A DNA stretch of 45,931 nucleotides from JBBQTQ01 sp038213135 (GTDB lineage: Bacteria > Actinomycetota > Thermoleophilia > Gaiellales > Gaiellaceae), in contig JBBQTQ010000006.1 in assembly GCA_038213135.1 (NCBI GenBank), forward strand, positions 1-45,931. The letters are read 5' to 3'. Position 1 is the stretch's first letter. Each line of letters begins with the position of its first letter. Below, one piece after another: positions 19,577 to 27,573 of this stretch. The notes under the pieces are model-generated. The model saw only the letters and a list, made by a program, of their open reading frames with translations. It did not search any database and was not told the DNA's origin. The position numbers and the translations under genes are program-made.

Positions 19577-20598
19577 CCGGTGGCCTCGCGGAAGCCGATC
19601 GCACGCTTCACAGCGGCGCGGACATGGCGGTCGGCGGCTGTGATCGGGAGTCGCTCGAGGTAGTACTCGGCGTAGGCGAACGGCTCCGCTCCGAACGCTT
19701 CCTTGAAGCGGGCCAGACCGCCGGACGTCCCGCTCTCGCCCATGTGGTAGGCGCGGCAGCCGGACTCGCAGGCGTCCTCGATCGCGAGCCGATGAAGCAG
19801 GTAATTGGCCCGGGTCGGCGCGGCGAGCTCGCGGTCCATCGCGCCGCGCGTGTAGTGGGCGTTTGCTCCCTGCAGGACGAGGATCGCGGCGGCCGGCCGG
19901 CCGTCCACCGAGGCGACCCAGACTCGGGCGGAGACGCCGAGGTCCCCGGTCAGCGCCTGGAGCTTCCGCTCGGGATCCCGGCGCCGCGCCCGCATGCGCG
20001 CCAGCCAGAGCGGCTCGTGCAGCGCACCCGCCCAGCGCTCGACCGAGCGCTCGAAGAGCCGGTAGTAGACGGGGACGAGCCTGCCGGTCGTGTCGCACTC
20101 GACGCTCAATCCCGAGCGCTCCGCCTTGCGGACGGCCCGCTTCGCGTTGTCGGTGAAGCGTTCCTGCCAGACGCGCTCGAAGCCGCCGTCGAGGTCGAGC
20201 ACATGCGCCAGCCGAGGCTTGGCGGCGACTCCGCGTGCCGAGCCCCAGAGGTGCGCCGTCAGCGGGTTCGGACGAAGCGATGTGCGGAGCTGGCGCGACC
20301 CTGCGAGATCGTCCAGAACGACGGCAGCGTCCGCGTGGGTGAGCCCGCCCTCGGCGAGCGGCCCTCCGAAACCCCAGCCGTTGGGCAACGACGCCTGGGT
20401 GCCGGCGCGCCTGGCGAGCGGCAGCACGAGCCGCCGCCCGTCGGGCAGCTCGTAGAGGCGGCTTGCGTCGGTGTAGCCGGCGGTCTCGCAGAGGCAGTCG
20501 AGCCAGGCCGGCGACTGCGTGACGAGCCCGAGCGGATCCGCGGCGAGCACCTCCTGCCAGACCTCGCGATCCGCGGGCGTGGTGACGCGGACGCTCAC
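19573..20598 (-). CDS. FemAB/BioF2-like GNAT acyltransferase
   Basis: This encodes 341 residues from GTG at 20598 (GTGA overlap with the hydrolase gene). The N-half has the FemAB-like opening TQSPAWLDCLCETAGY and RRLVLPLARR. The C-half contains VWVASVDGRPAAAILVLQGANAHYTRGA and TRANYLLHRLAIEDACESGCRAYHMGES, then GGLARFKEAFGAEPFAYAEYYLER. This is the usual end of the double-GNAT FemAB/BioF2 group found in exopolysaccharide loci. Members transfer aminoacyl or acyl groups to cell-wall or glycan amines, so acylation of the glycan is a fair inference. Confidence 0.9.
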   Translation of the reverse strand: MSVRVTTPADREVWQEVLAADPLGLVTQSPAWLDCLCETAGYTDASRLYELPDGRRLVLPLARRAGTQASLPNGWGFGGPLAEGGLTHADAAVVLDDLAGSRQLRTSLRPNPLTAHLWGSARGVAAKPRLAHVLDLDGGFERVWQERFTDNAKRAVRKAERSGLSVECDTTGRLVPVYYRLFERSVERWAGALHEPLWLARMRARRRDPERKLQALTGDLGVSARVWVASVDGRPAAAILVLQGANAHYTRGAMDRELAAPTRANYLLHRLAIEDACESGCRAYHMGESGTSGGLARFKEAFGAEPFAYAEYYLERLPITAADRHVRAAVKRAIGFREATG

Positions 20599-21647
20599 TG
20601 GCCGAGTGGCCGGATCGGCGCGCGCGACGCGCGGGCGAACGTGTTCGAGGCGTAGAACGGCGAGCGGATCGCCTGGGCGAACGCCGCCTGCGCGGAAGGC
20701 GACGTCTCGATCATCCAGTCCTGACCGTCCCAGTTCTTGTTGAACCAGACCACCGCCCTCACCTGCGGGAAGCGGCTGGGCAGCGTCCCGAGCGCGTCGG
20801 CGATCCAGGCCGCCTTCGAGCCGCCGTGCTCCGAGGAGGCGGTCTCCCCGATCATCACCGGCTTCGTCGGCGCGAACGCTTTGAGCTGTCCGAGGCTGCT
20901 GGCGAACACGTCGCCGAACGGCGTCCAGTGATCCGTGGAGCGGAACGACTGGTCGCCCCAGTTGTAGCCGTCGAGGCCGACCCAATCGACGTAGGCGCCG
21001 CCCGGGTAAAGGCTGCGCAACCGAACCTCGCCGGGGAAGTCGATGTTGGGGCACCAGACCCAGGTGACGTTGGTCGCGCCGACCCGCTTGAACAGGTCGT
21101 GGACGTGGCGCCACATGCGGACGAAGTCGCCCGGCGAGTTGCCGTTTGCTGCTTCGTCCCAGGGCTCGTCGTGGATGTTCATCTCCCAGTCAAAGCGGAG
21201 GAAAAACGGGTGGCCCCAGCGCTTCGCCGCCTGCGCCCACCTGCGGATGTAGCGGTCGTAGCCTCCGGCGGCGATCCGGCTCAGGCGGTAGGCGGGCTGG
21301 TCGACCGGGCTCTGCTCCGGCCCGGAGCCCCAGCTCAGCACCGGGATCGAGCCGTGGGCGCGAACCTGGTCGAACAAGGTGGCCGGGAAGGCCTGGAGGC
21401 CGCAGCCCAGGTGCCCGCACTCGTACCAGGACTGGCCCCACTCGATCAGCGAGAGCCCCTTCCCGGCATGCGCTTCGAGTTGCTGGATGCTCTGAGGCTC
21501 CCAGGGGCCGTCGGCCAGCCCGTACTGGGCACCGCCGACGTACGCGCCCCAGTAGATCGAGGGTGCGCGCACGTCCGTCCGCGCCCCGGCGACCGAGACC
21601 GACAGCACGGCTGCGAGCACGACGAGCAGCACAGGCCCCCTTCGCAC
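20595..21647 (-). CDS. Secreted GH26-like glycoside hydrolase
   Basis: This encodes 350 residues from GTG at 21647, five bases after the deacetylase stop. A signal peptide is clear (VLLVVLAAVLSVSVAGA). The barrel shows GH26-like features: FFLRFDWEMNIHDEPW with the acid/base Glu155, VTWVWCPN, VDWVGLDGYNWG, and KPVMIGETASSE with the nucleophile Glu268 at the end of a strand. GH26 and relatives cleave beta-mannans and related polymers. In a biosynthetic operon such an enzyme usually trims or releases the exported glycan. Confidence 0.9.
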   Translation of the reverse strand: MRRGPVLLVVLAAVLSVSVAGARTDVRAPSIYWGAYVGGAQYGLADGPWEPQSIQQLEAHAGKGLSLIEWGQSWYECGHLGCGLQAFPATLFDQVRAHGSIPVLSWGSGPEQSPVDQPAYRLSRIAAGGYDRYIRRWAQAAKRWGHPFFLRFDWEMNIHDEPWDEAANGNSPGDFVRMWRHVHDLFKRVGATNVTWVWCPNIDFPGEVRLRSLYPGGAYVDWVGLDGYNWGDQSFRSTDHWTPFGDVFASSLGQLKAFAPTKPVMIGETASSEHGGSKAAWIADALGTLPSRFPQVRAVVWFNKNWDGQDWMIETSPSAQAAFAQAIRSPFYASNTFARASRAPIRPLGQ

Positions 21648-21652
21648 GGCGA

Positions 21653-22447
21653 TCAGCGGAAGTCGGAGCCGGGGACGCCGGCAGCGAGCGCCTTGGTACG
21701 GCGGTAGGCCCGCCAGGCCCTGGTCTCGAGCCGTTCGCGTCTGCGCGGCTGCGGGGCGCCGGAACCGGCGAGCCAGCCAGCCAGCTGCTCGGGCGTGGTC
21801 GTGTTCCTGACGGTCAGGCGGGCGAGGGCGAAGCGGTCGTCCTCGGTCGAGCTGAACGTGTTGCGGACGCCGCACGCCGAACGAAAGCCCGCGGCCCGCA
21901 CGAGGCGGCGCACGGCCGGGCTGGAATAGCCGTTCGGGTACGCGAAGCTCGGGACTGACCGGCCGAGCTTGTCCTCGAGCAGCGCCTTGCTGCCCTCGAT
22001 CTCCTCGCGCGCCGCGTCCGCCGAGAGCGTGTCGAGATACGAGTGGCTCCGGCTGTGCGCGCCGATCTCGATCCCGCTCGCAACGATCTCGCCGAGCTGC
22101 GACCAGCTGAGGGTCGCCTCCGGAGGCCGGGCCGGGCCCGAACCGTCGAGGAACCCCGTCGTGACGTAGAGCGTGGCGGGGAAGTCCTGCAGCGCGGGCA
22201 GCGCGTGCTCGGCGAAGTCGGCGAAGCCATCGTCGAACGTGATCACCGCCGTCCTCGTTGGCAGCGTCGCGCTCTCCCGGCGAGCCACGAAGTCGGAGAC
22301 CGGAAGCACGGTGACGCCGCTCTCCGCCACGAGCTCGAGGTGCTGCCGGAAGGTCGCGGGACTGACCGTGAAGCGCCGCATCACGGCCGACGGCGCGTCG
22401 GAAATCGAGTGGTAGAGCAGGATCGGAACGACCTGCATCCGCGTCAC
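21653..22447 (-). CDS. CE4 (NodB-type) polysaccharide deacetylase
   Basis: This encodes 264 residues from GTG at 22447, which shares GTGA with the upstream stop; the ATG at 22438 is an alternative. Motifs are VPILLYHSIS, TFDDG (Asp72 general base, Asp73 metal ligand), HSRSH (His131, His135 metal ligands) and FAYPNGYSS. The RAAGFRSACG motif also fits the family. No obvious signal peptide is seen, so it may act in the cytoplasm or leave by another route. It removes N-acetyl or O-acetyl groups from glycans. Free amines made this way would suit the neighbouring FemAB-like protein. Confidence 0.92.
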   Translation of the reverse strand: MTRMQVVPILLYHSISDAPSAVMRRFTVSPATFRQHLELVAESGVTVLPVSDFVARRESATLPTRTAVITFDDGFADFAEHALPALQDFPATLYVTTGFLDGSGPARPPEATLSWSQLGEIVASGIEIGAHSRSHSYLDTLSADAAREEIEGSKALLEDKLGRSVPSFAYPNGYSSPAVRRLVRAAGFRSACGVRNTFSSTEDDRFALARLTVRNTTTPEQLAGWLAGSGAPQPRRRERLETRAWRAYRRTKALAAGVPGSDFR

Positions 22448-23274
22448 TCGTACGAAGGTGAACGCGGGTTCGGCCGAACCGCCGCATAGGCGCCGATCCC
22501 CCCCAGGGCCGGTCCGCCTCGGACCGTCTTCTCGGTCCGCCGAAGCTCGGCCACAATCGTTCGCAGGATCCGGAAGCCGTCGCGAACGACGCTGAGGTTG
22601 CTCTGTCCGTAGAGTCGCTTCGACTCGAAGCTCGGCACCTCTGCCACCCTGAGCCGCGCGCGGGCGGCGCGAATGTTCATGACCGTCTCGACTTCGAAGC
22701 CGTCGCAATCGAGCTCGAGCTGAGGGAGGCACCAGCGCCAGAAGGCGTTGTAGCCGTAGCAGAGATCGGTGAAGCGAGTTCCATGCATCATGTTGACGGT
22801 CGTCCGGAGCACCCTGTTGCCGAGGCGCCGCAACGGAGTGATGTCCGCGCTGCCGCCGCCGTCGAGGAAGCGAGAGCCCTTTGCGTAGTCCGCGCCGTTC
22901 TCGAGCGCTGCGACGAAGCGACTGATCTCCGAGGCGTCGGTCGAGCCGTCGGCATCGAGGGCCACGATGATGTCGCCGCGGCTCGCCTCGAATCCCGCGA
23001 TGAGGGCGCTGCCCTTGCCCGGTCGCGGCTGGCACACGATGCGGACGTCCGGCCGGATCGCCCGGGCGACGTCGATCGTCCCGTCGGTGGAGGCCCCGTC
23101 GACGACGATCACCTCGAACACGTCCGGAGGCAGATTTGCGAAGACGTACGGCAGGTTGCGTGCCTCGTTGAGCGCAGCGATGACCACGCTGACGCGCGGC
23201 CCGTCGACGGGCGCGGGAGTCTCCACTCCCGTAAAGGACGCGACGCTGAAGACCCCTGCCTCGGGGCGGTTCAT
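22444..23274 (-). CDS. GT2 glycosyltransferase of the polyprenol-phosphate type, first gene of the operon
   Basis: This encodes 276 residues from ATG at 23274 with a good GGGAGGGAGAG ribosome site. Core features: RVSVVIAALNEARNLPYVF, EVIVVDGASTDGT, RPGKGSALIAGFEASRGDII, and ALDADGS (Asp107, Asp109). YAKGSRFLDGGGSADITPLRRLGNR and FEVETVMNIRAARARLRVAEVPS are hallmarks of the DPM1/polyprenol-phosphate sugar transferase branch. It likely makes a lipid-linked monosaccharide donor for the outer-face GT-C-like protein. No membrane helices are present. It starts the ten-gene minus-strand series. Confidence 0.93.
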   Translation of the reverse strand: MNRPEAGVFSVASFTGVETPAPVDGPRVSVVIAALNEARNLPYVFANLPPDVFEVIVVDGASTDGTIDVARAIRPDVRIVCQPRPGKGSALIAGFEASRGDIIVALDADGSTDASEISRFVAALENGADYAKGSRFLDGGGSADITPLRRLGNRVLRTTVNMMHGTRFTDLCYGYNAFWRWCLPQLELDCDGFEVETVMNIRAARARLRVAEVPSFESKRLYGQSNLSVVRDGFRILRTIVAELRRTEKTVRGGPALGGIGAYAAVRPNPRSPSYE

Positions 23275-23320
23275 GATTGCTCTCCCTCCCCGGCGACCGA
23301 AACGGACACCGAATCCACCG

Positions 23321-23349
23321 TAATTAGCAGCGCATTGCGGCTGTGTCAA
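23321..23349 (-). promoter_or_regulatory. Sigma70-like promoter of the glycan operon
   Basis: On the minus strand a perfect TTGACA (23349-23344), a 17-base spacer and TAATTA (23326-23321) are present. Transcription would start near 23314, about 40 bases before the ATG. The short intergenic segment is AT-rich relative to its neighbours. Confidence 0.75.
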
Positions 23350-23422
23350 CACGAGCCGAGGCTCAGCAGCTCGAGAAAATCGGCTCGGCCGAGGCCCGTC
23401 GGTGCGGCGAGGCTACGGGTTC

Positions 23423-23662
23423 TCAGCGGCCGCAGGGCTCGCCGCACGCGCGGCCGGCGATCCCTACGAGCTTGCTTTCGGCCCGCGCGTAAACTGCGCG
23501 CCCGCACCTCTCGCAGACCGCATAGCGAGCGATCTCCTCCTCACCGGGCGGCGCGGTCCAGGGGCCGAGGAGATGCCCGAGTGCGAGCGTCTTCTGCTCC
23601 GCCGTCCGGCAGACCAGCGACACGGGACTTTCTTCGCGCGCAGGTGCGGAGCGCTGCCCCAT
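23423..23662 (-). CDS. Small zinc-finger-like protein
   Basis: This encodes 79 residues from ATG at 23662. The C-terminal part YAVCERCGRAVYARAESKL has a Cys-x2-Cys knuckle, and a second Cys pair follows in GRACGEPCGR. Together they could bind zinc. The N-terminal half is unremarkable and contains one further Cys (SLVCRTAEQK). The family is not recognised. It lies between the glycan operon promoter and the promoter of the divergent secreted nucleoside-hydrolase-like protein, so a regulatory role is possible but unproven. Confidence 0.65.
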   Translation of the reverse strand: MGQRSAPAREESPVSLVCRTAEQKTLALGHLLGPWTAPPGEEEIARYAVCERCGRAVYARAESKLVGIAGRACGEPCGR

Positions 23663-23789
23663 GGCCGCTCATCGTGCCATAGGAGAGGAGCGCGGCGGGC
23701 GCCCGCTCGGGCGGCGGTTTGCCCGCCTCGCCGGCTGCCCGGCTTCGGATCCCAGTCGCCACGCCGGACAACATTCTTTACGAAGAGGG

Positions 23790-23840
23790 CTTGCACGTTT
23801 TGATATTCGGACTTGCATGTTTTGCGTTTTCCACTACATT
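23790..23840 (+). promoter_or_regulatory. Promoter with two 22-base-spaced direct repeats
   Basis: CTTGCACGTTTTG (23790-23802) and CTTGCATGTTTTG (23812-23824) differ by one base and are 22 bases apart, two helical turns. TTGCAT (23813-23818), a 16-base spacer and TACATT (23835-23840) form a sigma70-like promoter ending 20 bases before the GTG at 23861. The upstream repeat is well placed for an activator. The patch is strikingly AT-rich for this window. Confidence 0.7.
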
Positions 23841-23860
23841 GGCTGGCGGGAGAGGTGAGA

Positions 23861-26206
23861 GTGGCGACTTGGGACAATCGGCGATGCCTGCGTGCGTCCA
23901 CGCGGCCTTCGGCGAGATCGGGTGCGCTCGTCTTCGTCTGTGCGCTCGCGACGGCGATCTTTGCCGCGCCGGCGCCGGCGGCGGCGGGGATCGTTTCTCA
24001 TGGGATCTCGTCGGCGAACTATTCGTCGGAGTCGACGCAGAGCTTGCGGCTGTCGGCGCCGGCTGGGGCGCAGGCGGGGGACTTGCTGGTTGCCTCGATC
24101 GGCTTCGGGGCGACGAGCGCTTCCGTTCAGCCGACGCTGAGCGCGCCCGCGGGCTGGGCGCTCGTCTCGCGCACCGACAGGGGTGCGGTCGACTCGCTTG
24201 CCGTGTACCGGCACGTGTTCGCGGCGGGGGAGAGCAGCTACACCTGGACGACGAACGTTTACGTCGGTGGAGCCCTGTTCCTGGCGGCGTTCTCGGGCGT
24301 GGATGCGAGCAATCCGGTCGATGCCTCGTCGGGTCAGGTGCTGCTCAACACGAGCTCGGCGACGACTCCCTCGCTGACCACTGCGGCGCCCGGCGAGCTT
24401 CTGCTCTCGAGCTTCTACGGTCACCGCAACTTCGCGACCGGCGGTAGCTGGACGCCGCCGTCGGGGATGACCGAGATCGGCGACGTCTCCAACGGGGGCA
24501 GCCGCTCGGGGAGCATCGACTACGCGATCCAGGCGAGCGCGGGCAGCACCGGCGCGAAGACCGCGACCGCCGCTGCCGGCCAGGAGTACACGATCGCCAA
24601 TCTCACCGCGCTGCGCGCAGCCGCGGCGCCACCGCCGCCTGCGCCGGGGACAATCGTTCCCCACGGTGTCTCGTCGGTGAGTTATTCGTCGGAGTCGACG
24701 CAGAGTGTGCGCTTGTCGGTGCCGGCTGGGGCGCAGGCGGGGGATTTGCTGATCGCTTCGATCGGGTTCGGGGCGACGAGTGCTTCGGTTCAGCCGACGC
24801 TGAGCGCGCCCGCGGGCTGGACGCTCGTTTCGCGGACGGATCGGGCTTCGGTCGACTCGCTTGCCGTGTACCGGCACGTGTTCGCGGCGGGGGAAAGCAG
24901 CTACACGTGGACGGCGAGCGTCAATGTGGGCGGCGCGATGTTCTTGGCGGCGTTCTCGGGCGTCGATCCGAGCAACCCGATCGACACCTCGGCCGGTCAG
25001 GCGCTGCTGAACACGAACTCGGCGACGACGCCGTCGCTGACCACGGCCAGGCCGGGCGAATTGCTGCTCGCGAGCTCGTATGGCCATCGCAACTACGCGA
25101 CGAGCGGCAGCTGGTCTCCGCCGTCGGGGATGACCGAGATCGGGGATGTCTCTAACGGGGGCAGCCGCTCGGGCAGCATCGACTACGCGATCCAGGCGAG
25201 TCCGGGTAGCACCGGCGCGAAGACCGTGACCGCGTCGGCCACCCAGGACTACACGATCGCCAACCTCACCGCACTCCGCGCATCGGCAGCGCCGGCGAGT
25301 GGCCCGGTGCCGGTGACGATCGACACCGACATCTTCAGCAGCGTCGACGACGTCGGCGCGCTGGCGGTCGCCTTCGCTCTTCAGCTCAAGAACGAGGCAA
25401 AGGTCATCGCCATCGGGGTGGACACGCGCACCGACCGGCCCGGCGTTGCGCCCAATTCCTGGAAGTGCGCAGCGGCGATCGCGCAGTTCTACAAGTCACC
25501 CAGCGTCCCGATCGGCAGCGACCTGCCCGCCAACGGCAGCGAGGTCAACAGCCCCGACTTTGTCGGGCCCTGCGCAAACCTCGTCGCGCCATCCACGCCC
25601 AGTCCCGACTCCGCGGTCAACGTCTACCGGCGAGCGCTCGCCGGCCAGGCCGACGGCAGTGTCGTCATGGAGAGCACCGGCTACCTGGAGAACCTCTCGG
25701 CGCTGCTGAACTCGCCGGCCGACTCGATCAGCCCGCTCAGCGGCCGCGACCTGATCGCCAAGAAGGTGAAGATGCTCGTCGTGATGGGCGGCGGCTATCC
25801 GAACCGTCCCGGCGAGAACAACCTGAGAGGCAATCCTGCCGCGGCGCAGAACGTCGCCAACAACTGGCCCACGAAGCTGGTCTGGTCGGGCTACGAGGTG
25901 GGAGACGTGGTCCACACCGGGCAGACGATCTCCTCTGTGCATCCCGCAGCCTCGCCGGTGCGGGTCTCCTACGAGGCCTTCGTCAGGCCGGGCAACTGGT
26001 ACTACTCGTACGACCTGACCGCCGTGTACCACGCGATTCGCCCTGCCGACCCTCTGCTAACCGAGGTGGGACCGGGGAAGAACGCGGTCGACAGCCAGGG
26101 CGGCAACACCTTCACGAGCGGCCCCGGCAACCAGTACTACCTCCGCTTGAGCGACGCCAACGCGCTCGGCTCCGCGCTCGAGAACCTGCTCGACACGCTG
26201 CCTTAG
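23861..26206 (+). CDS. Secreted protein with duplicated beta module and nucleoside-hydrolase-like domain
   Basis: This encodes 781 residues. GTG at 23861 follows GGGAGAGGTGAGA, which decides the start over an upstream TTG. A signal peptide covers about 1-42 (SGALVFVCALATAIFAAPAPAAA). Two near-identical modules of about 210 residues span 44-254 and 264-474, each with YSSESTQS, GAQAGDLLVASIGFGATSA, LAVYRHVFAAGESSYTW and SGSIDYAIQAS. Residues about 482-781 resemble inosine-uridine nucleoside hydrolases: VTIDTDIFSSVDDVGAL (the calcium-binding DTD..DD pattern with two extra residues), KMLVVMGGGYP and YDLTAVYHAIRP. It may cleave nucleosides outside the cell; the modules may bind the wall or a ligand. 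Confidence 0.88.
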   Translation: MATWDNRRCLRASTRPSARSGALVFVCALATAIFAAPAPAAAGIVSHGISSANYSSESTQSLRLSAPAGAQAGDLLVASIGFGATSASVQPTLSAPAGWALVSRTDRGAVDSLAVYRHVFAAGESSYTWTTNVYVGGALFLAAFSGVDASNPVDASSGQVLLNTSSATTPSLTTAAPGELLLSSFYGHRNFATGGSWTPPSGMTEIGDVSNGGSRSGSIDYAIQASAGSTGAKTATAAAGQEYTIANLTALRAAAAPPPPAPGTIVPHGVSSVSYSSESTQSVRLSVPAGAQAGDLLIASIGFGATSASVQPTLSAPAGWTLVSRTDRASVDSLAVYRHVFAAGESSYTWTASVNVGGAMFLAAFSGVDPSNPIDTSAGQALLNTNSATTPSLTTARPGELLLASSYGHRNYATSGSWSPPSGMTEIGDVSNGGSRSGSIDYAIQASPGSTGAKTVTASATQDYTIANLTALRASAAPASGPVPVTIDTDIFSSVDDVGALAVAFALQLKNEAKVIAIGVDTRTDRPGVAPNSWKCAAAIAQFYKSPSVPIGSDLPANGSEVNSPDFVGPCANLVAPSTPSPDSAVNVYRRALAGQADGSVVMESTGYLENLSALLNSPADSISPLSGRDLIAKKVKMLVVMGGGYPNRPGENNLRGNPAAAQNVANNWPTKLVWSGYEVGDVVHTGQTISSVHPAASPVRVSYEAFVRPGNWYYSYDLTAVYHAIRPADPLLTEVGPGKNAVDSQGGNTFTSGPGNQYYLRLSDANALGSALENLLDTLP
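23987..25283 (+). repeat. Tandem direct repeat, 663-base period
   Basis: The segments 23987-24620 and 24650-25283 are two in-frame copies encoding the two beta modules of the secreted protein. Long identical stretches at the DNA level (for example TATTCGTCGGAGTCGACGCA in both) point to a fairly recent internal duplication or to ongoing gene conversion. Confidence 0.9.
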
Positions 26207-26213
26207 GGCCCCT

Positions 26214-26359
26214 CTCAAAATGAGCACGGGCCGCTGGGCCGCGCTGGACGGCGCATAGCGGCGTCCTCAGTCGCGCCCGTATCTCGACCGATACGCGCGC
26301 TCCCTGCGTCCTTGCCCTGCACCGCCCACCGCGCCCCATCAGCGCGTGAGTCATTTTGA
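26214..26359. repeat. Possible small inverted-repeat element
   Basis: TCAAAATGA (26215-26223) and its inverse TCATTTTGA (26351-26359) flank about 130 bases of non-coding DNA between convergent genes. Flanking bases give further imperfect pairing (GCACG versus TCACG). Inside is a hairpin CGTATC/GATACG. It could be a MITE-like element or a large RNA structure. Confidence 0.4.
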
Positions 26360-26372
26360 AAGTGACTCTTAC

Positions 26373-26402
26373 GCGAGAAGGCCCCTTCCAGGGCCTTCTC
26401 GC
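26373..26402. terminator. Bidirectional terminator hairpin
   Basis: GCGAGAAGGCCC (26373-26384) pairs perfectly with GGGCCTTCTCGC (26391-26402) around CTTCCA, between two convergent genes. On the plus strand no T run follows; on the minus strand a short TAAGAGTCAC follows. A shared terminator is the likely role. Confidence 0.7.
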
Positions 26403-26422
26403 GAAGCGGTCGTGCCGGGCAG

Positions 26423-26740
26423 CTACGCCGAAACGACGCCGTTCTTCAGCTTGCTCGTGAGGACTGCACCGCTCGTGACCTTGGGCGGTGTCGGCAGGAT
26501 GCCCTCGAGCTTCTGGTCGCGCACCCAGTTGGCTGCGACACGGCTTGACTCCTCGCCCTGAGCCGGCTCCTCGAACAGGCCGAGCGACGTGAAGACGCCG
26601 TTCCCCGACTCGATCACGTAGTAGCCGGCGAAGCCGGGCAGGTTGCTCAGTTGAGGCGCGAGGTTCTCGTCGATGCTCTTCTTGAGCTCGGCGACACGGG
26701 TCTGGTCGATGCCCTCGTACTGGCGAAGGGTCGCATGCAT
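26423..26740 (-). CDS. Small dimeric alpha/beta-barrel-like protein
   Basis: This encodes 105 residues from ATG at 26740, preceded by AGGAG at suitable distance. The sequence MHATLRQYEGIDQTRVAELKKSIDENLAPQL...FAGYYVIESGNGVFTSLGLFE has the strand-helix-strand pattern of ABM/Dabb ferredoxin-like proteins: an opening strand, a long helix, then GFAGYYV and a VFTSLGLFE strand. Such proteins are often small oxygenases, sensors or stress proteins. No catalytic residues can be assigned. It is a separate unit from the response-regulator gene, with hairpins between them. Confidence 0.8.
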   Translation of the reverse strand: MHATLRQYEGIDQTRVAELKKSIDENLAPQLSNLPGFAGYYVIESGNGVFTSLGLFEEPAQGEESSRVAANWVRDQKLEGILPTPPKVTSGAVLTSKLKNGVVSA

Positions 26741-26767
26741 AAGTGCTCCTAACGTCTGTGATCAGGC

Positions 26768-26828
26768 GAGAGCTCGAAACGAGCTCTCCGGTGCGCTCAG
26801 GCCAGGAATGGAAGCCTTGCCGGCTTCC
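26768..26828 (-). terminator. Two hairpins downstream of the response regulator gene
   Basis: GAGAGCTCG/CGAGCTCTC with an AAA loop (26768-26788) and GGAAGCC/GGCTTCC with a TTGCC loop (26810-26828) lie between the response-regulator stop and the small barrel gene. Neither has a clear T run. They could end the regulator transcript. Confidence 0.5.
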
Positions 26829-26869
26829 GCGCTAGGCGTCTGTGCGCTCGACCACCATAGCCGACCTGG

Positions 26870-27304
26870 TCAGTGACCGGGCGCGCCGTTGCCGGCGAGG
26901 GCGCCGGTGACGAGCGAAACGAGCGCGTGCGGATCGAAAGGCTTCGTCACGTAGTCGAGCGCTCCGAGCAGCTGAGCGCGTGCCCGACTCATCGGAGCCG
27001 ATTCGCCGCTGACGAAGATGAACGGGATCGGGCGAGTGCGCGAGTCTCGCTGCAGCTGCTCGGCGAGCCCGAATCCGTCCAGGCGGGGCATGCCGATGTC
27101 CAGTAACACGAGGTCGGGCAGCTCGTTGACCGCGCTCTCGAGGCCGCGCTGTCCGTCTTCGGCCGCGAGCACCTCGAAGCCGGCGAGCTCGAGGTTGATG
27201 GCATAGAGCAGCCGGATCGCGGGGTCGTCGTCGACGACGAGCACGCGAGGACGGCGGATCTCCTGCTCGACGTCCGGCTCGCGCAGGTACTGGACGGTGG
27301 TCAT
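26870..27304 (-). CDS. Single-domain response regulator
   Basis: This encodes 144 residues from ATG at 27304 (ATGA overlap with the upstream gene). It is a CheY-like receiver with the acidic pocket VLVVDDDP (24-28), phospho-acceptor Asp69 in LVLLDIGMP, the Ser/Thr switch position in FIFVSGES, and Lys121 in YVTKPFDPH. No output domain follows, so it works through protein contacts. A short N-terminal extension of about 18 residues precedes the first strand. No histidine kinase is in the window. Together with the upstream gene it lies behind leader 1. Confidence 0.93.
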   Translation of the reverse strand: MTTVQYLREPDVEQEIRRPRVLVVDDDPAIRLLYAINLELAGFEVLAAEDGQRGLESAVNELPDLVLLDIGMPRLDGFGLAEQLQRDSRTRPIPFIFVSGESAPMSRARAQLLGALDYVTKPFDPHALVSLVTGALAGNGAPGH

Positions 27305-27573
27305 TGAGAAGCTTCGATGGGAACCCAGCGGGCGACTCGGTACGAGTTCCCCCCGAGCCACATCTCCGCCGAGCCGGCCGTGGTCTGGTCGAGCCAGCGC
27401 TCGACCGTCTCGAGGACGCCGATCACCGTCCGGTCGGATTCCCCCTCCACCCGGACGTCGACCTCGGGGCGGTCGCCGAGCACTGTGATCCGATCCGCGC
27501 CGAAAGCCGTCGTCAACCGGCCGGCCAGCGCGGTCGCGCTTCCCGCATCTGCCACCACGATCCGCATCTCCAT
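27301..27573 (-). CDS. Small protein co-transcribed with the response regulator
   Basis: This encodes 90 residues from ATG at 27573 with a good GGAGGGAACGAG ribosome site. The pattern MRIVVADAGSATALAGRLTTAF...VDVRVEGESDRTVIGVLETVERWL...SYRVARWVPIEASQ suggests an alpha/beta fold. I do not recognise the family. It lies directly behind the tandem-hairpin leader and is coupled to the response regulator by ATGA. It is probably part of the same signalling output, perhaps an adaptor. Confidence 0.8.
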   Translation of the reverse strand: MEMRIVVADAGSATALAGRLTTAFGADRITVLGDRPEVDVRVEGESDRTVIGVLETVERWLDQTTAGSAEMWLGGNSYRVARWVPIEASQ

